Source: Atlantibacter subterraneus (GTDB lineage Bacteria > Pseudomonadota > Gammaproteobacteria > Enterobacterales > Enterobacteriaceae). From it: a stretch of DNA of 64,000 bases. The stretch is taken from contig NZ_VLPS01000001.1 in assembly GCF_007570865.1 (NCBI RefSeq), positions 496,001-560,000 on the forward strand, read 5' to 3'. Shown one piece after another: positions 12,830 through 22,129 of this stretch. Each line of letters opens with the position of its first letter. Position 1 is the stretch's first letter. Both the position numbers and the translations under genes were made by a program. The notes below the pieces were generated by a model. It was not told the origin of the DNA, did not search any database, and worked only from the letters and a program-made list of their open reading frames with translations.

Positions 12830-13477
12830 TTAAATCGCCATGGAGGTGAGCAGGTTAACCTGGGTCTGCTTCGCCATATTGTCGCGATAATCCGCCACGC
12901 GGGTCGGCCAGGTGATCCCCTGGACCAGCGTCAGGTTACGCAACAGCGGGAACAGATCGATATCATCCTCAGAGAGTTCGCCGTTGACCGCATTCGGCGC
13001 TTTGATGTGTTTATCCAGCGCGCGCAGATCGTCGCTGATATTTTTTATCAGCCCAGGCGAGTGGGCCAGATGCTCGTCAAACGCGCCAATGGACGCCTGC
13101 TTTTTCTCGGTAAAGTAAGCCCGGGCTTCCGGCGTGGAGAACTCGTCAAACGACGCTTTCGCCATACGCGGCAGCAGCAGACGATTGGCATACTCGTTGA
13201 CTTTACGCAGCCAGGTGGCGATAGCCGGGTTACGCGCGCCCGTCAGCAGCGGCGTGCCGTCCAGCTTATCGACGTAATGCACGATATCCATACTCTCAGC
13301 CATATAGCGGCTGTCGTCTTTTTGCAGGATTGGTGCCATCTTCTGGCCAATCATTCGGGTGGGGGTATCAACATCGTCATTCATCAGGACGTTGAGCTCG
13401 ACGGGGATATTTTTCAGCCCGAAAATCATGCGCGCTTTCACGCAGAATGGGCAGTGATCGTAAATATATAGCTTCAC
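12830..13477 (-). CDS. grxB: Glutaredoxin 2
   Basis: GST-like glutaredoxin that reduces disulfides and glutathione mixed disulfides. Translation begins at a GTG at 13477 (VKLYIYDHC read as MKLYIYDHC) with GGAGGAG six bases upstream, giving 215 residues, the same as E. coli Grx2. An N-terminal thioredoxin domain and a C-terminal alpha-helical domain follow the family plan. The active site reads C9-P-F-C12 rather than the usual CPYC of E. coli. It lies between mdtH and yceB on the same strand. Confidence 0.96.
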   Translation of the reverse strand: MKLYIYDHCPFCVKARMIFGLKNIPVELNVLMNDDVDTPTRMIGQKMAPILQKDDSRYMAESMDIVHYVDKLDGTPLLTGARNPAIATWLRKVNEYANRLLLPRMAKASFDEFSTPEARAYFTEKKQASIGAFDEHLAHSPGLIKNISDDLRALDKHIKAPNAVNGELSEDDIDLFPLLRNLTLVQGITWPTRVADYRDNMAKQTQVNLLTSMAI

Positions 13478-13538
13478 GTTTCTCCTCCATATGATGACCG
13501 TAACTTTCAGTATGGAGGAGAACAAAGCAGGGGGCAAA

Positions 13539-14747
13539 TCAGCTACCCGGCTCCAGCATAGACGGATCGACGCGGCGCAGGCTGAACTGCCACCACAGCG
13601 CAAAGAAGGTAATTAGCCCCACCGCGCCCAGCATCGCCCAGGGCAGTTCCGGCTGGCCGAGCGTATGACCCATATCGAACAGCCAGCCGCCGCCCGCATA
13701 GCCAAACGCGCCGCCAATCGCCAGACCAAGACGGCTGAAGCCCATATAGCTGCCGCGCGCCCGGGCGTCCGCCAGCGAGGCGCTAAGCGTTTCCCGCGCC
13801 GGTTCGGCAATGATCGAACCGATATAAAATACGCAGATCAGCGTAAACAGCTGTTGCAGGGAGGCGGTTAAGCCCATCGGCACCAGGCTGAAAGTCATCA
13901 GCAGCAGACCCGCCATCAGACGCTGCTCAAGGCGGAAGCGCTTTTCGCTCCAGCGGGCGATAGGGTACAGCAGCGTCAGCGACAGCGCCGCTTCAATGGC
14001 GTACATCCACTTCACCGCCGCCGGCGTTCCGGCAATGTTGTTCACCATAATCGGCAGCATCAACATCACCTGCACCGCCAGCATGTAATAGCCCGCCAGG
14101 GTTAATACATAGGTGATAAAGCGCTTATCTTTCAGAACCCGACCCATGCCTTCGCGCATCGGCGTACGAATGGTGGAGAGCTTATAGGCGGGCAGCAGCC
14201 AGGCGTTCACTCCCGCGCACACCACAAACAGCACCGCACCCACGGCGCACACCAGGCGAAAGTCGTATTGCAGCAGCCAGCTGCCGAGCAGCGCGCCGAT
14301 CACCGCCCCGGCGCTATCCTGCATCATCAGCAGCGAGAAGAAACGCCCACGCTGGTCCGGGCGCACCAGCTTCACCACCAGCGCCGAACGCGGCGGATCG
14401 AACAGCGTGCCGCCGATACCGGACAGGAAGCAGGAAAACCACAGCAGCCATGGCTCATGGGCGATCCCCATGGTGGCGAAACCTGCCGCGCGTAACAGCA
14501 TCCCGGTAACGATCATCGGTTTGGCACCGAACCGGTCGGCAATCGCGCCGCCAAAAATCCCTAAACCCTGTTGCGTAAGCTGACGCAGGCCGAGCGCGAT
14601 CCCAACCATCAGCGCGGCCCAGCCCATTTGGTCAACAAAACGAATCGAAATCAGCGGAAAAACAACGAAGAAGCCCAACACCACCAGCATATTGTCGAGC
14701 AGCAGGAAATATTTACCCAGGCTCCTTGCCTGCGAGACCCCAGCCAT
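13539..14747 (-). CDS. mdtH: Multidrug resistance protein MdtH (MFS)
   Basis: Inner-membrane major facilitator drug:proton antiporter of 402 residues, the same length as E. coli MdtH. The ATG at 14747 follows GGGAGGGGGAA; the frame is open for 26 more residues that are not conserved. About 12 hydrophobic segments are visible, with the MFS motif [13 protein letters not shown] between helices 2 and 3 and [14 protein letters not shown] later. In E. coli it confers modest quinolone resistance when overexpressed. It is divergent from rimJ. Confidence 0.95.
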   Translation of the reverse strand: MAGVSQARSLGKYFLLLDNMLVVLGFFVVFPLISIRFVDQMGWAALMVGIALGLRQLTQQGLGIFGGAIADRFGAKPMIVTGMLLRAAGFATMGIAHEPWLLWFSCFLSGIGGTLFDPPRSALVVKLVRPDQRGRFFSLLMMQDSAGAVIGALLGSWLLQYDFRLVCAVGAVLFVVCAGVNAWLLPAYKLSTIRTPMREGMGRVLKDKRFITYVLTLAGYYMLAVQVMLMLPIMVNNIAGTPAAVKWMYAIEAALSLTLLYPIARWSEKRFRLEQRLMAGLLLMTFSLVPMGLTASLQQLFTLICVFYIGSIIAEPARETLSASLADARARGSYMGFSRLGLAIGGAFGYAGGGWLFDMGHTLGQPELPWAMLGAVGLITFFALWWQFSLRRVDPSMLEPGS

Positions 14748-14906
14748 TTCCCCCTCCCGGGAAACGAAACCACAGAAAACCATTTTGCGGTGCCCGGTCA
14801 CATTTTCCCATCGTCGAGGCGACAATATTTTTTTATCAATCTGTGAGATTGATTGATGACGTTAATCGAAACGCGATAACGACCTGAAAAAAGGCATGTT
14901 GCTGTT

Positions 14907-14935
14907 TTCACTGTTCTCCTGGCAACAGGTATAGT
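14907..14935 (+). promoter_or_regulatory. Probable sigma-70 promoter of rimJ
   Basis: TTCACT (14907-14912), a 17-base spacer and TATAGT (14930-14935) form a reasonable promoter 56 bases before the rimJ ATG. Confidence 0.5.
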
Positions 14936-14991
14936 AAAAACATGGCGTGGCTAACGGGCGACGACAGAATGCCTGCAAGGAGTAACGACAG

Positions 14992-15576
14992 ATGTTTGGC
15001 TATCGCAATAATGTGCCGAAAATACGCTTAGTGACCGACCGCCTGGTGGTGCGCCTGATTTACGAACGGGATGCCTGGCGGCTGGCGGACTACTATGCCG
15101 AAAACCGGCAGTTTCTCAAGCCCTGGGAGCCGATTCGTGACGAGAGCCATTGCTATCCGTCCGGCTGGCAGGCGCGGCTCGGCATGATCAATGAACTGCA
15201 CAAGCAGGGCAGCGCGTTCTATTTCGCGCTGTTCGATCCCGATGAAAAAGAGATCTACGGCGTCGCCAACTTCTCCAACGTGGTGCGCGGCTCGTTTCAC
15301 GCCTGCTATCTGGGCTATTCGCTGGGGGAAAAATGGCAGGGGCAGGGGCTGATGTTTGAAGCGCTGACCTCCGCCATCCGCTATATGCAGCGCACCCAGC
15401 ATATTCACCGCATCATGGCGAACTATATGCCCCATAACCAGCGCAGCGGGGATCTGCTGGCCCGGCTGGGTTTTGAAAAAGAGGGCTATGCCAAAGATTA
15501 TTTGCTGATCGACGGCGTCTGGCGCGATCACGTATTAACCGCATTGACTACCAAAGAATGGACCGCAGGTCGTTAA
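14992..15576 (+). CDS. rimJ: Ribosomal protein S5-alanine N-acetyltransferase RimJ
   Basis: GNAT enzyme that acetylates the N-terminus of ribosomal protein S5 and assists 30S assembly. It has 194 residues, the same as E. coli. The acetyl-CoA region ([22 protein letters not shown]) with the Q/RxxGxG/A-type loop lies at about residues 104-125, and NxxSxxL-type [13 protein letters not shown] follows. AAGGAGTAACGACAG gives a clear ribosome binding site. It probably forms an operon with yceH and mviM, which follow closely. Confidence 0.96.
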   Translation: MFGYRNNVPKIRLVTDRLVVRLIYERDAWRLADYYAENRQFLKPWEPIRDESHCYPSGWQARLGMINELHKQGSAFYFALFDPDEKEIYGVANFSNVVRGSFHACYLGYSLGEKWQGQGLMFEALTSAIRYMQRTQHIHRIMANYMPHNQRSGDLLARLGFEKEGYAKDYLLIDGVWRDHVLTALTTKEWTAGR

Positions 15577-15585
15577 GGAGCCTCA

Positions 15586-16233
15586 ATGAAATACCAACTC
15601 AGCGCCACCGAAGCCCGCGTGATTGGCTGCATGCTGGAAAAACAGGTCACTACGCCAGAGCAGTATCCACTGTCGGTTAACGGCATTGTCACGGCCTGCA
15701 ATCAGAAAACCAACCGCGAGCCGGTGCTGAATCTCAGCGAATCCGAGGTGCAAAACACCCTGGATTTGCTGGTGAAGCGCCACTATCTGCGCACCGTCAG
15801 CGGGTTCGGCAATCGGGTGATGAAATACGAACAGCGCTTTTGTAATTCTGAATTTGGCGATCTCAAACTCAACAGCGCGGAAGTGGCGCTAATCGCCACG
15901 CTGCTGCTGCGCGGCGCGCAAACGCCGGGGGAACTGCGCGGGCGTACCTCGCGGATGCACGAATTTGCCGATATGGCGGAAGTCGAAAACACCCTGGAGC
16001 GGCTGGCAGCCCGTGAAGACGGCCCCTTTGTTGCTCGCTTGCCGCGCGAGCCGGGCAAGCGCGAAAGCCGCTATATGCACTTGTTCAGCGGCGATACGGT
16101 CATTCCCACTCAGGATGAAGAGAGCGTCAGCGCAAGCTCTGACGATCTGGCGCTGCGCGTTGAGGTGCTGGAAGCGCAGGTTCAGGAGTTGCAAACCCGG
16201 CTCGATTCCCTGTTAGCGCATCTCGGAGAATAA
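15586..16233 (+). CDS. yceH: YceH family protein (UPF0502, winged-helix)
   Basis: Protein of 215 residues (E. coli 215) in the UPF0502/DUF480 family, whose structures show tandem winged-helix domains, so nucleic-acid binding is plausible but unproved. The N-terminal block [28 protein letters not shown] is strongly conserved. The last 35 residues ([22 protein letters not shown]) form a short coiled coil. It starts nine bases after rimJ with AAGGAGCCTCA and ends two bases before mviM, so the three are probably co-transcribed. Confidence 0.93.
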   Translation: MKYQLSATEARVIGCMLEKQVTTPEQYPLSVNGIVTACNQKTNREPVLNLSESEVQNTLDLLVKRHYLRTVSGFGNRVMKYEQRFCNSEFGDLKLNSAEVALIATLLLRGAQTPGELRGRTSRMHEFADMAEVENTLERLAAREDGPFVARLPREPGKRESRYMHLFSGDTVIPTQDEESVSASSDDLALRVEVLEAQVQELQTRLDSLLAHLGE

Positions 16234-16235
16234 TC

Positions 16236-17159
16236 ATGGCCTTATTACGGGTAGGTATGGTGGGGCTCGGCGGCATCGCGCAAAAAGCCTGGCTGCCGGT
16301 GCTTTCTGCGGCCGCACGCTGGCAGCTGGCGGGGGCGTTTTCCCCGACGCAAGCGAAGGCGCAGCCGATATGCGACGCGTACCGCATTCCTTATATCGGG
16401 TCGATTGCCGAACTGGCGACGCGCTGCGATGCGGTGTTCGTGCATAGCAGCACCGCCAGCCACTACGCGGTGGTGAGCGAGCTGCTCAACGCCGGGGTTC
16501 ACGTCTGCGTGGATAAGCCGCTGGCGGAAAACCTGTCGGATGCCGAGCGGCTGGTGGATCTGGCGGTGCGTAAAAAACTGACTCTGATGGTAGGCTTCAA
16601 CCGCCGCTTTGCGCCGCGCTATCGCGAGCTGAAAGCGCGACTGGAACATTGCGCCTCGCTGCGGATGGATAAACACCGCGCAGACAGCGTTGGCCCGCAC
16701 GATTTACGCTTTACCCTGCTGGATGACTACCTTCACGTGGTGGACACCGCGCTATGGCTGGCAGGCGGCGCGGCAGAACTGCAAAGCGGCGTCCTGCAAA
16801 CCAACGATCGGGGTGAAATGCTGTATGCCGAGCACCACTTCGCCCATCAACAATTACAAATCACCACCAGCATGCATCGCCGGGCGGGCAGCCAGCGCGA
16901 GTGGGTGCAGGCGGTCACCGACGGCGGGCTGTATCAGGTCACCGATATGCGCGACTGGCAGGAAGAGCGCGGAGCAGGGATCGTTACCCAGCCCATTCCC
17001 GGCTGGCAGAGCACGCTTGAACAGCGCGGATTTGTTGGTTGTGCGCAGCATTTTATCGACTGCGTGGCAAATCAGACCATTCCCGAAACCGCAGGCGAAC
17101 AGGCGCTGCTGGCCCAGCGGGTGGTTGAAAAGCTGTGGCGCGAGGCGATGGAAGAATAA
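16236..17159 (+). CDS. mviM: MviM, Gfo/Idh/MocA family oxidoreductase
   Basis: Predicted NAD(P)-dependent oxidoreductase of 307 residues (E. coli 307). The N-terminal Rossmann motif is GMVGLGGIAQKAWLP, and the Gfo/Idh/MocA signature DKPLA with the catalytic lysine is seen in VCVDKPLAENL at about residue 92. LDDYLHVVDTALWL carries the conserved histidine of the second domain. The substrate is unknown. The gene lies directly upstream of murJ, as in E. coli and Salmonella, where the pair was named from virulence screens. Confidence 0.93.
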   Translation: MALLRVGMVGLGGIAQKAWLPVLSAAARWQLAGAFSPTQAKAQPICDAYRIPYIGSIAELATRCDAVFVHSSTASHYAVVSELLNAGVHVCVDKPLAENLSDAERLVDLAVRKKLTLMVGFNRRFAPRYRELKARLEHCASLRMDKHRADSVGPHDLRFTLLDDYLHVVDTALWLAGGAAELQSGVLQTNDRGEMLYAEHHFAHQQLQITTSMHRRAGSQREWVQAVTDGGLYQVTDMRDWQEERGAGIVTQPIPGWQSTLEQRGFVGCAQHFIDCVANQTIPETAGEQALLAQRVVEKLWREAMEE

Positions 17160-17227
17160 CCGCCTGTAACATCTGCCGCTAGAATTTCACCAGCGCTCGG
17201 GTAGACTAGGCGCTCGCTGAATACCTG

Positions 17228-17246
17228 ACGCCTGCTTTGCAGGCGT
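17228..17246 (+). other. Hairpin before murJ
   Basis: ACGCCTGC and GCAGGCGT form an 8-base stem with a TTT loop. Only a weak T-rich stretch follows, so it may attenuate rather than stop transcription into murJ. Confidence 0.45.
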
Positions 17247-17267
17247 TAGTGTTTGTGGAATGGAATA

Positions 17268-18803
17268 ATGAACTTATTAAAATCGCTGGCTGCGGTCAGC
17301 TCGATGACCATGTTTTCCCGCGTGCTGGGTTTTGCGCGCGACGCCATTGTGGCACGCGTGTTTGGCGCAGGGATGGCGACCGACGCCTTTTTTGTGGCGT
17401 TTAAACTCCCCAATCTGCTGCGCCGTATTTTCGCTGAAGGGGCATTTTCCCAGGCGTTTGTGCCGATCCTGGCGGAATATAAAAGCAAGCAGGGGGAAGA
17501 GGCCACGCGGCTGTTTATCTCCTATGTCTCGGGCCTGCTGACCCTGGCGCTGGCGATTGTCACGGTGCTGGGGATTATTGGCGCACACTGGGTGATCCTG
17601 GTCACCGCGCCGGGCTTTGTGGACACCGCTGACAAGTTCGCGCTGACCGAACAGCTGCTGCGTATCACTTTCCCGTACATCCTGCTGATATCGCTGGCCT
17701 CGCTGGCCGGGGCGATCCTCAATACCTGGAACCGCTTCTCGGTCCCGGCATTCGCGCCGACGCTGCTCAACATCAGCATGATCGGTTTTGCGCTGTTTGC
17801 CGCGCCGTATTTCCATCCGCCGGTGCTGGCGCTGGCCTGGGCAGTGACGGTAGGCGGCGTGCTGCAACTGCTGTATCAGCTACCGCATCTGAAAAAAATC
17901 GGCATGCTGGTGCTGCCGCGCATTAATCTGCGCGATGCCGGCGCGATGCGGGTGGTGAAGCAGATGGGCCCGGCGATCCTCGGCGTGTCGGTGAGCCAGA
18001 TTTCCCTGATCATTAACACCATTTTCGCCTCATTCCTGGTGTCGGGTTCGGTTTCCTGGATGTACTACGCGGACCGCCTGATGGAATTCCCGTCCGGCGT
18101 GCTGGGCGTGGCGCTGGGCACGATCCTGCTGCCGTCGCTGTCGCGCAGCTTCGCCAGCGGTAATCACGACGAATATAACCGCCTGATGGACTGGGGTTTA
18201 CGGCTGTGCTTTTTACTGGCGCTGCCGAGCGCCGTGGCGCTGGGCATTCTGGCCGAACCGCTGATTGCCGCGCTGTTCCAGTACGGTAAATTCACCGCCT
18301 TCGACGCCGATATGACCCAGCGCGCGCTGATCGCCTACTCGGTGGGGCTGATGGGGCTGATCGTGGTAAAAGTGCTGGCACCGGGCTTTTACTCTCGCCA
18401 GAACATCAAAACCCCGGTGAAGATCGCCATCGTGACGCTGATTATGACTCAACTGATGAACCTGGCGTTTATCGGCCCGCTGAAGCACGCCGGGCTGTCG
18501 CTGTCTATCGGACTTGCCGCCTGCTTAAACGCCAGCCTGCTGTACTGGCAACTGCGTAAACAGAAAATCTTCCAGCCGGAGCCGGGCTGGGCGCGCTTTT
18601 TGACCCGGCTGATTATTGCGGTGCTGGTGATGGCGGGCGCGCTGATCGGCATGATGATGGTGATGCCTGCATGGGATATGGGCACCATGCCATACCGTAT
18701 TCTGCGCCTGTTGGCGGTGGTGATCGTTGGGGTGGTTGCGTACTTCGCCACGCTGGCAGTGCTGGGCTTCAGAGTGCGGGATTTTGCGCGCCGGACGGCT
18801 TAG
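17268..18803 (+). CDS. murJ: Lipid II flippase MurJ
   Basis: Essential MOP-superfamily transporter that flips lipid II across the inner membrane for peptidoglycan synthesis. The ATG at 17268 ([22 protein letters not shown]) gives 511 residues, the same as E. coli MurJ; an in-frame start 15 bases upstream lacks support. About 14 hydrophobic helices and the conserved N-terminal arginines in [17 protein letters not shown] are present. A terminator-like hairpin lies downstream, facing the flgMN transcript. Confidence 0.97.
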   Translation: MNLLKSLAAVSSMTMFSRVLGFARDAIVARVFGAGMATDAFFVAFKLPNLLRRIFAEGAFSQAFVPILAEYKSKQGEEATRLFISYVSGLLTLALAIVTVLGIIGAHWVILVTAPGFVDTADKFALTEQLLRITFPYILLISLASLAGAILNTWNRFSVPAFAPTLLNISMIGFALFAAPYFHPPVLALAWAVTVGGVLQLLYQLPHLKKIGMLVLPRINLRDAGAMRVVKQMGPAILGVSVSQISLIINTIFASFLVSGSVSWMYYADRLMEFPSGVLGVALGTILLPSLSRSFASGNHDEYNRLMDWGLRLCFLLALPSAVALGILAEPLIAALFQYGKFTAFDADMTQRALIAYSVGLMGLIVVKVLAPGFYSRQNIKTPVKIAIVTLIMTQLMNLAFIGPLKHAGLSLSIGLAACLNASLLYWQLRKQKIFQPEPGWARFLTRLIIAVLVMAGALIGMMMVMPAWDMGTMPYRILRLLAVVIVGVVAYFATLAVLGFRVRDFARRTA

Positions 18804-18811
18804 GTAGATTC

Positions 18812-18840
18812 AAAAACGGGCCTGACAGAGAGTCAGGCCC
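18812..18840 (-). terminator. Terminator of flgMN (facing murJ)
   Basis: A 9-base perfect stem (GGGCCTGAC / GTCAGGCCC) lies between convergent murJ and flgN. A T run follows on the minus strand, so it mainly ends the flgMN transcript; on the plus strand A residues follow instead. Confidence 0.85.
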
Positions 18841-18850
18841 GGCAAAAAAA

Positions 18851-19273
18851 TTAAATAGAAATCTTCTTCCCGCCGCGCACGGAGTTCGCTGTCTGGCCAT
18901 CCGCGCCGTACAGAGTGGGTTCCTGGTGCGGTTTCAGTACTTCCAGCGCCTGCTGATTGCGGGCGATTTGCCCCTCCAGCAGCCAGCCGTTGTGCTGGTT
19001 CAGCGTGCGCAGCTGTTGCGTCGTCTCGGTGATTGCCTGCCAGCGTCCTGGCGCATCGTCATTGGCGCTGCGTCCGGCGTTCTGCTCCGCGCGGCGCTGC
19101 TGCTCCAGATAATCCAGCGTGGCCAGCAGCGAGCTTTTCTGCTCGGTAATACGTTGCAACGCACTGCCATTCACGTGGCCTGCTGATAATTGAAGTTGCT
19201 CGGCGTCCATCACCTCTTTCAGCGAGTTGAGGACAGCCGTCATTTGATCCAGCACTTCTGACAGACGACTCAT
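18851..19273 (-). CDS. flgN: Flagellar export chaperone FlgN
   Basis: Cytosolic secretion chaperone for the hook-filament junction proteins FlgK and FlgL. It has 140 residues (E. coli 138), is predicted mostly helical and rich in glutamine, and carries the LEQQRRAEQ coiled-coil segment and a C-terminal tail. It starts four bases after flgM, so flgMN form a bicistronic unit on the minus strand, here ended by a hairpin after flgN. Both its clients, flgK and flgL, are in this window. Confidence 0.95.
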   Translation of the reverse strand: MSRLSEVLDQMTAVLNSLKEVMDAEQLQLSAGHVNGSALQRITEQKSSLLATLDYLEQQRRAEQNAGRSANDDAPGRWQAITETTQQLRTLNQHNGWLLEGQIARNQQALEVLKPHQEPTLYGADGQTANSVRGGKKISI

Positions 19274-19277
19274 ACCA

Positions 19278-19574
19278 TTATTTACTCTGCAGGAAACTCT
19301 GAGCTTCGTTAATTAGCGCATCGGCAATTTTGCCTGTGTCCATTTTGAGCTCGCCGTTTCGAATAGCGGTTTTGAGCGCTTCAACACGCTCCATATTGAT
19401 ATCACTGCTTCCAGCCTGCATCAGACGCGCCTGCGCGCCGCTGAAGGTGACGCTGGTGCTGGTGGCGGATGCGGTTTTATCCAGGCGATTAACGGGGACT
19501 TGTGCAGGCTCGGCCGCCTCGCGCGGTTGGACAGTGCCGATTGGTTTTAAAGGCGATGTGCGTTCTATGCTCAT
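19278..19574 (-). CDS. flgM: Anti-sigma-28 factor FlgM
   Basis: Binds and inhibits sigma-28 (FliA) until the hook-basal body is complete, then is exported. The ATG at 19574 ([13 protein letters not shown]) follows AGGATTGAAC and gives 98 residues (E. coli 97); a TTG six bases upstream is not needed. The N-terminal half is flexible and the C-terminal half ([37 protein letters not shown]) is the conserved sigma-binding part. A sigma-28 promoter lies about 60 bases upstream, giving feedback control. Confidence 0.97.
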   Translation of the reverse strand: MSIERTSPLKPIGTVQPREAAEPAQVPVNRLDKTASATSTSVTFSGAQARLMQAGSSDINMERVEALKTAIRNGELKMDTGKIADALINEAQSFLQSK

Positions 19575-19633
19575 GTTCAATCCTCATCGAGGGGGCTCGT
19601 GGCTGTGAGCCTGTCTTATCATTTGTTGATATT

Positions 19634-19660
19634 TTATCGGCAGCCGCAGCAAAATCTTTA
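19634..19660 (-). promoter_or_regulatory. Sigma-28 (FliA) promoter of flgMN
   Basis: On the minus strand TAAAGATT, an 11-base spacer and GCCGATAA match the sigma-28 consensus TAAAGTTT-N11-GCCGATAA. It lies between flgA and flgM. Confidence 0.88.
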
Positions 19661-19774
19661 CACCCATCATTACGCTTACCCGCGAATTAATGACCAGAAA
19701 GAATGCGTTACTCTACGGTCCCGGCTACCGGCGCCAGCGATTACCCGCGCCTGGATGAGTGTAGAGGCAAGAGA

Positions 19775-20431
19775 TTATAGCGTTATCAGAATATTCCCAT
19801 CATTATCTACCGTTCCGCTGACCACCTGACCGTTGGCCATGCGCACCCGGGCATTTTGCGTTACGGCAGCATTATTTAACGCCTGGCCTTCACTGTTGAC
19901 GCTGAACCCCTGGCCGGTGGCAATCACCATAACGCGCTGACCGGCTTTTACCCGCCAGGGCTGGCGCACCATCGACATCGTCAGGGTTTGCCCCGGCGCT
20001 AAATCGCGCAGCGTCTGGGACTGGCGCGCCTGATCGAGCGACAGCATCGCCCGCGGCGGCAGCTGGTCCAGCCGACCGCGTTGCAGGCGCAGATTCCCGT
20101 CATTCAGCTCGCTGCCGCGTGCAACCGGGGCGCTCGCCACCACATACTCGCCGTAAGCCTGAACCGTCACCTGTAAATAACGCTTATCGTTAGCGCAGCG
20201 CGCCAGCACACTCAGGTTGCCCCACAGCCTGGCGTTGCCGGGCAGGCTGTAAGCCGGATTGTCACAGGCGGGCCAGTTGCTTTGCGGCGACTTGACCGTG
20301 ACCTGAACCTCGTCGCTGATACCCGCCAGTCGTTGGGCGAAAAAAGCCGTCAATCCTGCGGTCACATCGGCCTGAGCCGATGCGCTAAGCAGCATCAAAA
20401 CGGTAGCAAGCGTGGCGGGTAGACGTTTCAT
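19775..20431 (-). CDS. flgA: Flagellar P-ring assembly chaperone FlgA
   Basis: Periplasmic chaperone that helps FlgI assemble into the P ring. It has 218 residues (E. coli 219), with a signal peptide ending in SASAQA before DVTAGL. The C-terminal SAF-like domain (residues about 95-215) includes PVARGSELNDGNLRLQRGRLDQLPP and ends AVTQNARVRMANGQVVSGTVDNDGNILITL. It is divergent from flgB across a shared regulatory region and is followed by flgMN on the same strand. Confidence 0.96.
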   Translation of the reverse strand: MKRLPATLATVLMLLSASAQADVTAGLTAFFAQRLAGISDEVQVTVKSPQSNWPACDNPAYSLPGNARLWGNLSVLARCANDKRYLQVTVQAYGEYVVASAPVARGSELNDGNLRLQRGRLDQLPPRAMLSLDQARQSQTLRDLAPGQTLTMSMVRQPWRVKAGQRVMVIATGQGFSVNSEGQALNNAAVTQNARVRMANGQVVSGTVDNDGNILITL

Positions 20432-20483
20432 CCGAGACTCCGGTAGCGCGATGGTGAAGATTTTACCGCGACTCGTGATGACT

Positions 20484-20524
20484 CAAGGCAACAAATAGCG
20501 ACGCATTTTGCGCTTATTCCAACG
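20484..20524. promoter_or_regulatory. FlhD4C2 box between flgA and flgB
   Basis: CAAGGCAACAAATAGCG, ten bases, then CGCTTATTCCAACG form the two inverted halves of a FlhDC class 2 box (consensus halves with AAATAGCG). It sits midway between the divergent flgA and flgB starts and should activate both. Confidence 0.8.
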
Positions 20525-20584
20525 ATAAGGCGAGGTGGTCGCGCATTAAGCTGTCGCCATCACCATGCTATTCGCGGAGGAACC

Positions 20585-21001
20585 ATGCTCGACAAACTCG
20601 ATGCCGCGTTGCGTTTTCAGCAGGAAGCGCTCAATTTGCGCGCGCAGCGTCAGGAGATCCTGGCGGCGAACATTGCTAATGCCGATACCCCGGGCTATCA
20701 GGCCAGGGACATCGATTTCGCCAGCCAACTCAAACAGGTAATGGAGCGCGGACGGGCTCAAGGCAACACGGTTGCACTGACCATGACCTCCGCTCACCAC
20801 ATTCCCGCCCAGGCTTCCACGGCCCCATCCACCAACTTGCTGTACCGCATCCCCGATCAACCGTCGATGGACGGCAACACCGTGGATATGGACCGCGAAC
20901 GTACCCAGTTTGCAGATAACGCGCTGAAATACCAGACGGATCTGACGCTGATGAGCGGGCAAATCAAAGGCATGATGAACGTGCTGCAACAAGGAAACTA
21001 A
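20585..21001 (+). CDS. flgB: Flagellar proximal rod protein FlgB
   Basis: Rod protein exported by the flagellar type III system. It has 138 residues (E. coli 138). The axial-protein N-terminal motif is visible as [24 protein letters not shown], and the C-terminal helix [27 protein letters not shown] is conserved. GGAGGAACC precedes the ATG. It begins the flgBCDEFGHIJ class 2 operon and ends two bases before flgC. Confidence 0.97.
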   Translation: MLDKLDAALRFQQEALNLRAQRQEILAANIANADTPGYQARDIDFASQLKQVMERGRAQGNTVALTMTSAHHIPAQASTAPSTNLLYRIPDQPSMDGNTVDMDRERTQFADNALKYQTDLTLMSGQIKGMMNVLQQGN

Positions 21002-21003
21002 TC

Positions 21004-21408
21004 ATGGCGCTGCTCAATATTTTTGATATCGCCGGTTCAGCCATGACCGCGCAATCGAAACGCCTCAACGTGGCGGCGAGTAACCTCGCCAACGCCGATA
21101 GCGTGACCGGGCCGGACGGCCAGCCCTATCGCGCTAAACAGGTGGTATTCCAGGTGGATGCCCAGCCCGGTGCGGCCACCGGCGGCGTGAAGGTCAGCCA
21201 GGTGGTGGAGAGCCAGGCACCGGACAAGCTGGTCTACGAGCCAGGCAATCCGCTGGCGGACGCCAACGGCTACGTCAAAATGCCGAACGTCGACGTGGTC
21301 GGCGAAATGGTCAACACCATGTCGGCGTCGCGCAGCTATCAGGCCAACGTCGAAGTGCTGAACACCGTGAAAAGCATGATGCTGAAAACGCTGACCATCG
21401 GACAATAA
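21004..21408 (+). CDS. flgC: Flagellar proximal rod protein FlgC
   Basis: Proximal rod protein of 134 residues (E. coli 134). The axial motif [22 protein letters not shown] lies at the N-terminus and the heptad-like C-terminal helix ([36 protein letters not shown]) at the end. It starts two bases after flgB, consistent with translational coupling, and flgD follows ten bases later with GGAGAAAACC. Confidence 0.97.
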   Translation: MALLNIFDIAGSAMTAQSKRLNVAASNLANADSVTGPDGQPYRAKQVVFQVDAQPGAATGGVKVSQVVESQAPDKLVYEPGNPLADANGYVKMPNVDVVGEMVNTMSASRSYQANVEVLNTVKSMMLKTLTIGQ

Positions 21409-21418
21409 GGAGAAAACC

Positions 21419-22105
21419 ATGTCCATTGCCGTTAACGTTAACGACCCAACCAATACTGGCGTCAGCGGAGCCAGCTATTCCACCGGTTCCAATAGCCTGA
21501 CCGGCAGCAGCGCGTCCGATCTCCAGAGCAGCTTTCTGACGCTGCTGGTGGCGCAGTTGAAAAACCAGGACCCCACCAACCCGTTGCAGAACAACGAATT
21601 GACCACCCAGCTGGCGCAAATCAGCACCGTAAGCGGGATCGAGAAGCTGAATACCACGCTGGGCGCGGTCTCCGGCCAGCTTGATAACAATCAGTCGTTG
21701 CAGGCCAGCGCGCTGATCGACCGCGGGGTGATGATCCCGGGCAGCACGATCCTGGCGGGTAAAGAAACCACCACCCCATTCGGCGTTGAGCTCCAGCAGG
21801 CGGCGGATAAAGTCACCGCCACCATCACCAATAAAGAGGGCGTGGTGATGCAGACCCTGGACATCGGCAAGCTCAGCGCGGGCGTTCACACCTTTAGTTG
21901 GGACGGCAAGATGACCGACGGCACCGCCGTGCCGGACGGCGCGTACAACGTGACGATTTCGGCAAGCTCTGCCGGTACGCAACTGGTGGCGCAGCCGCTT
22001 AATTTCGCTTTAGTCAACGGCGTGACGCGCAGTAATGGCAACACCCTGTTGGACCTGGGCACCTACGGCACTCTCGCAATCAGCGAAGTGCGACAAATTA
22101 TCTAA
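21419..22105 (+). CDS. flgD: Flagellar hook capping scaffold FlgD
   Basis: Cap protein that sits at the tip of the growing hook and guides polymerisation of FlgE. It has 228 residues (E. coli 231). The conserved block LQSSFLTLLVAQLKNQDPTNPLQNNELTTQLAQ lies at residues about 35-68, followed by Ig-like and tudor-like domains (VHTFSWDGKMTDGTAVPDGAY). There is no signal peptide because export is by the flagellar type III route. It sits between flgC and flgE in the operon. Confidence 0.96.
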   Translation: MSIAVNVNDPTNTGVSGASYSTGSNSLTGSSASDLQSSFLTLLVAQLKNQDPTNPLQNNELTTQLAQISTVSGIEKLNTTLGAVSGQLDNNQSLQASALIDRGVMIPGSTILAGKETTTPFGVELQQAADKVTATITNKEGVVMQTLDIGKLSAGVHTFSWDGKMTDGTAVPDGAYNVTISASSAGTQLVAQPLNFALVNGVTRSNGNTLLDLGTYGTLAISEVRQII

Positions 22106-22129
22106 CGCTTGCACTTACAGGAGTAAGAC

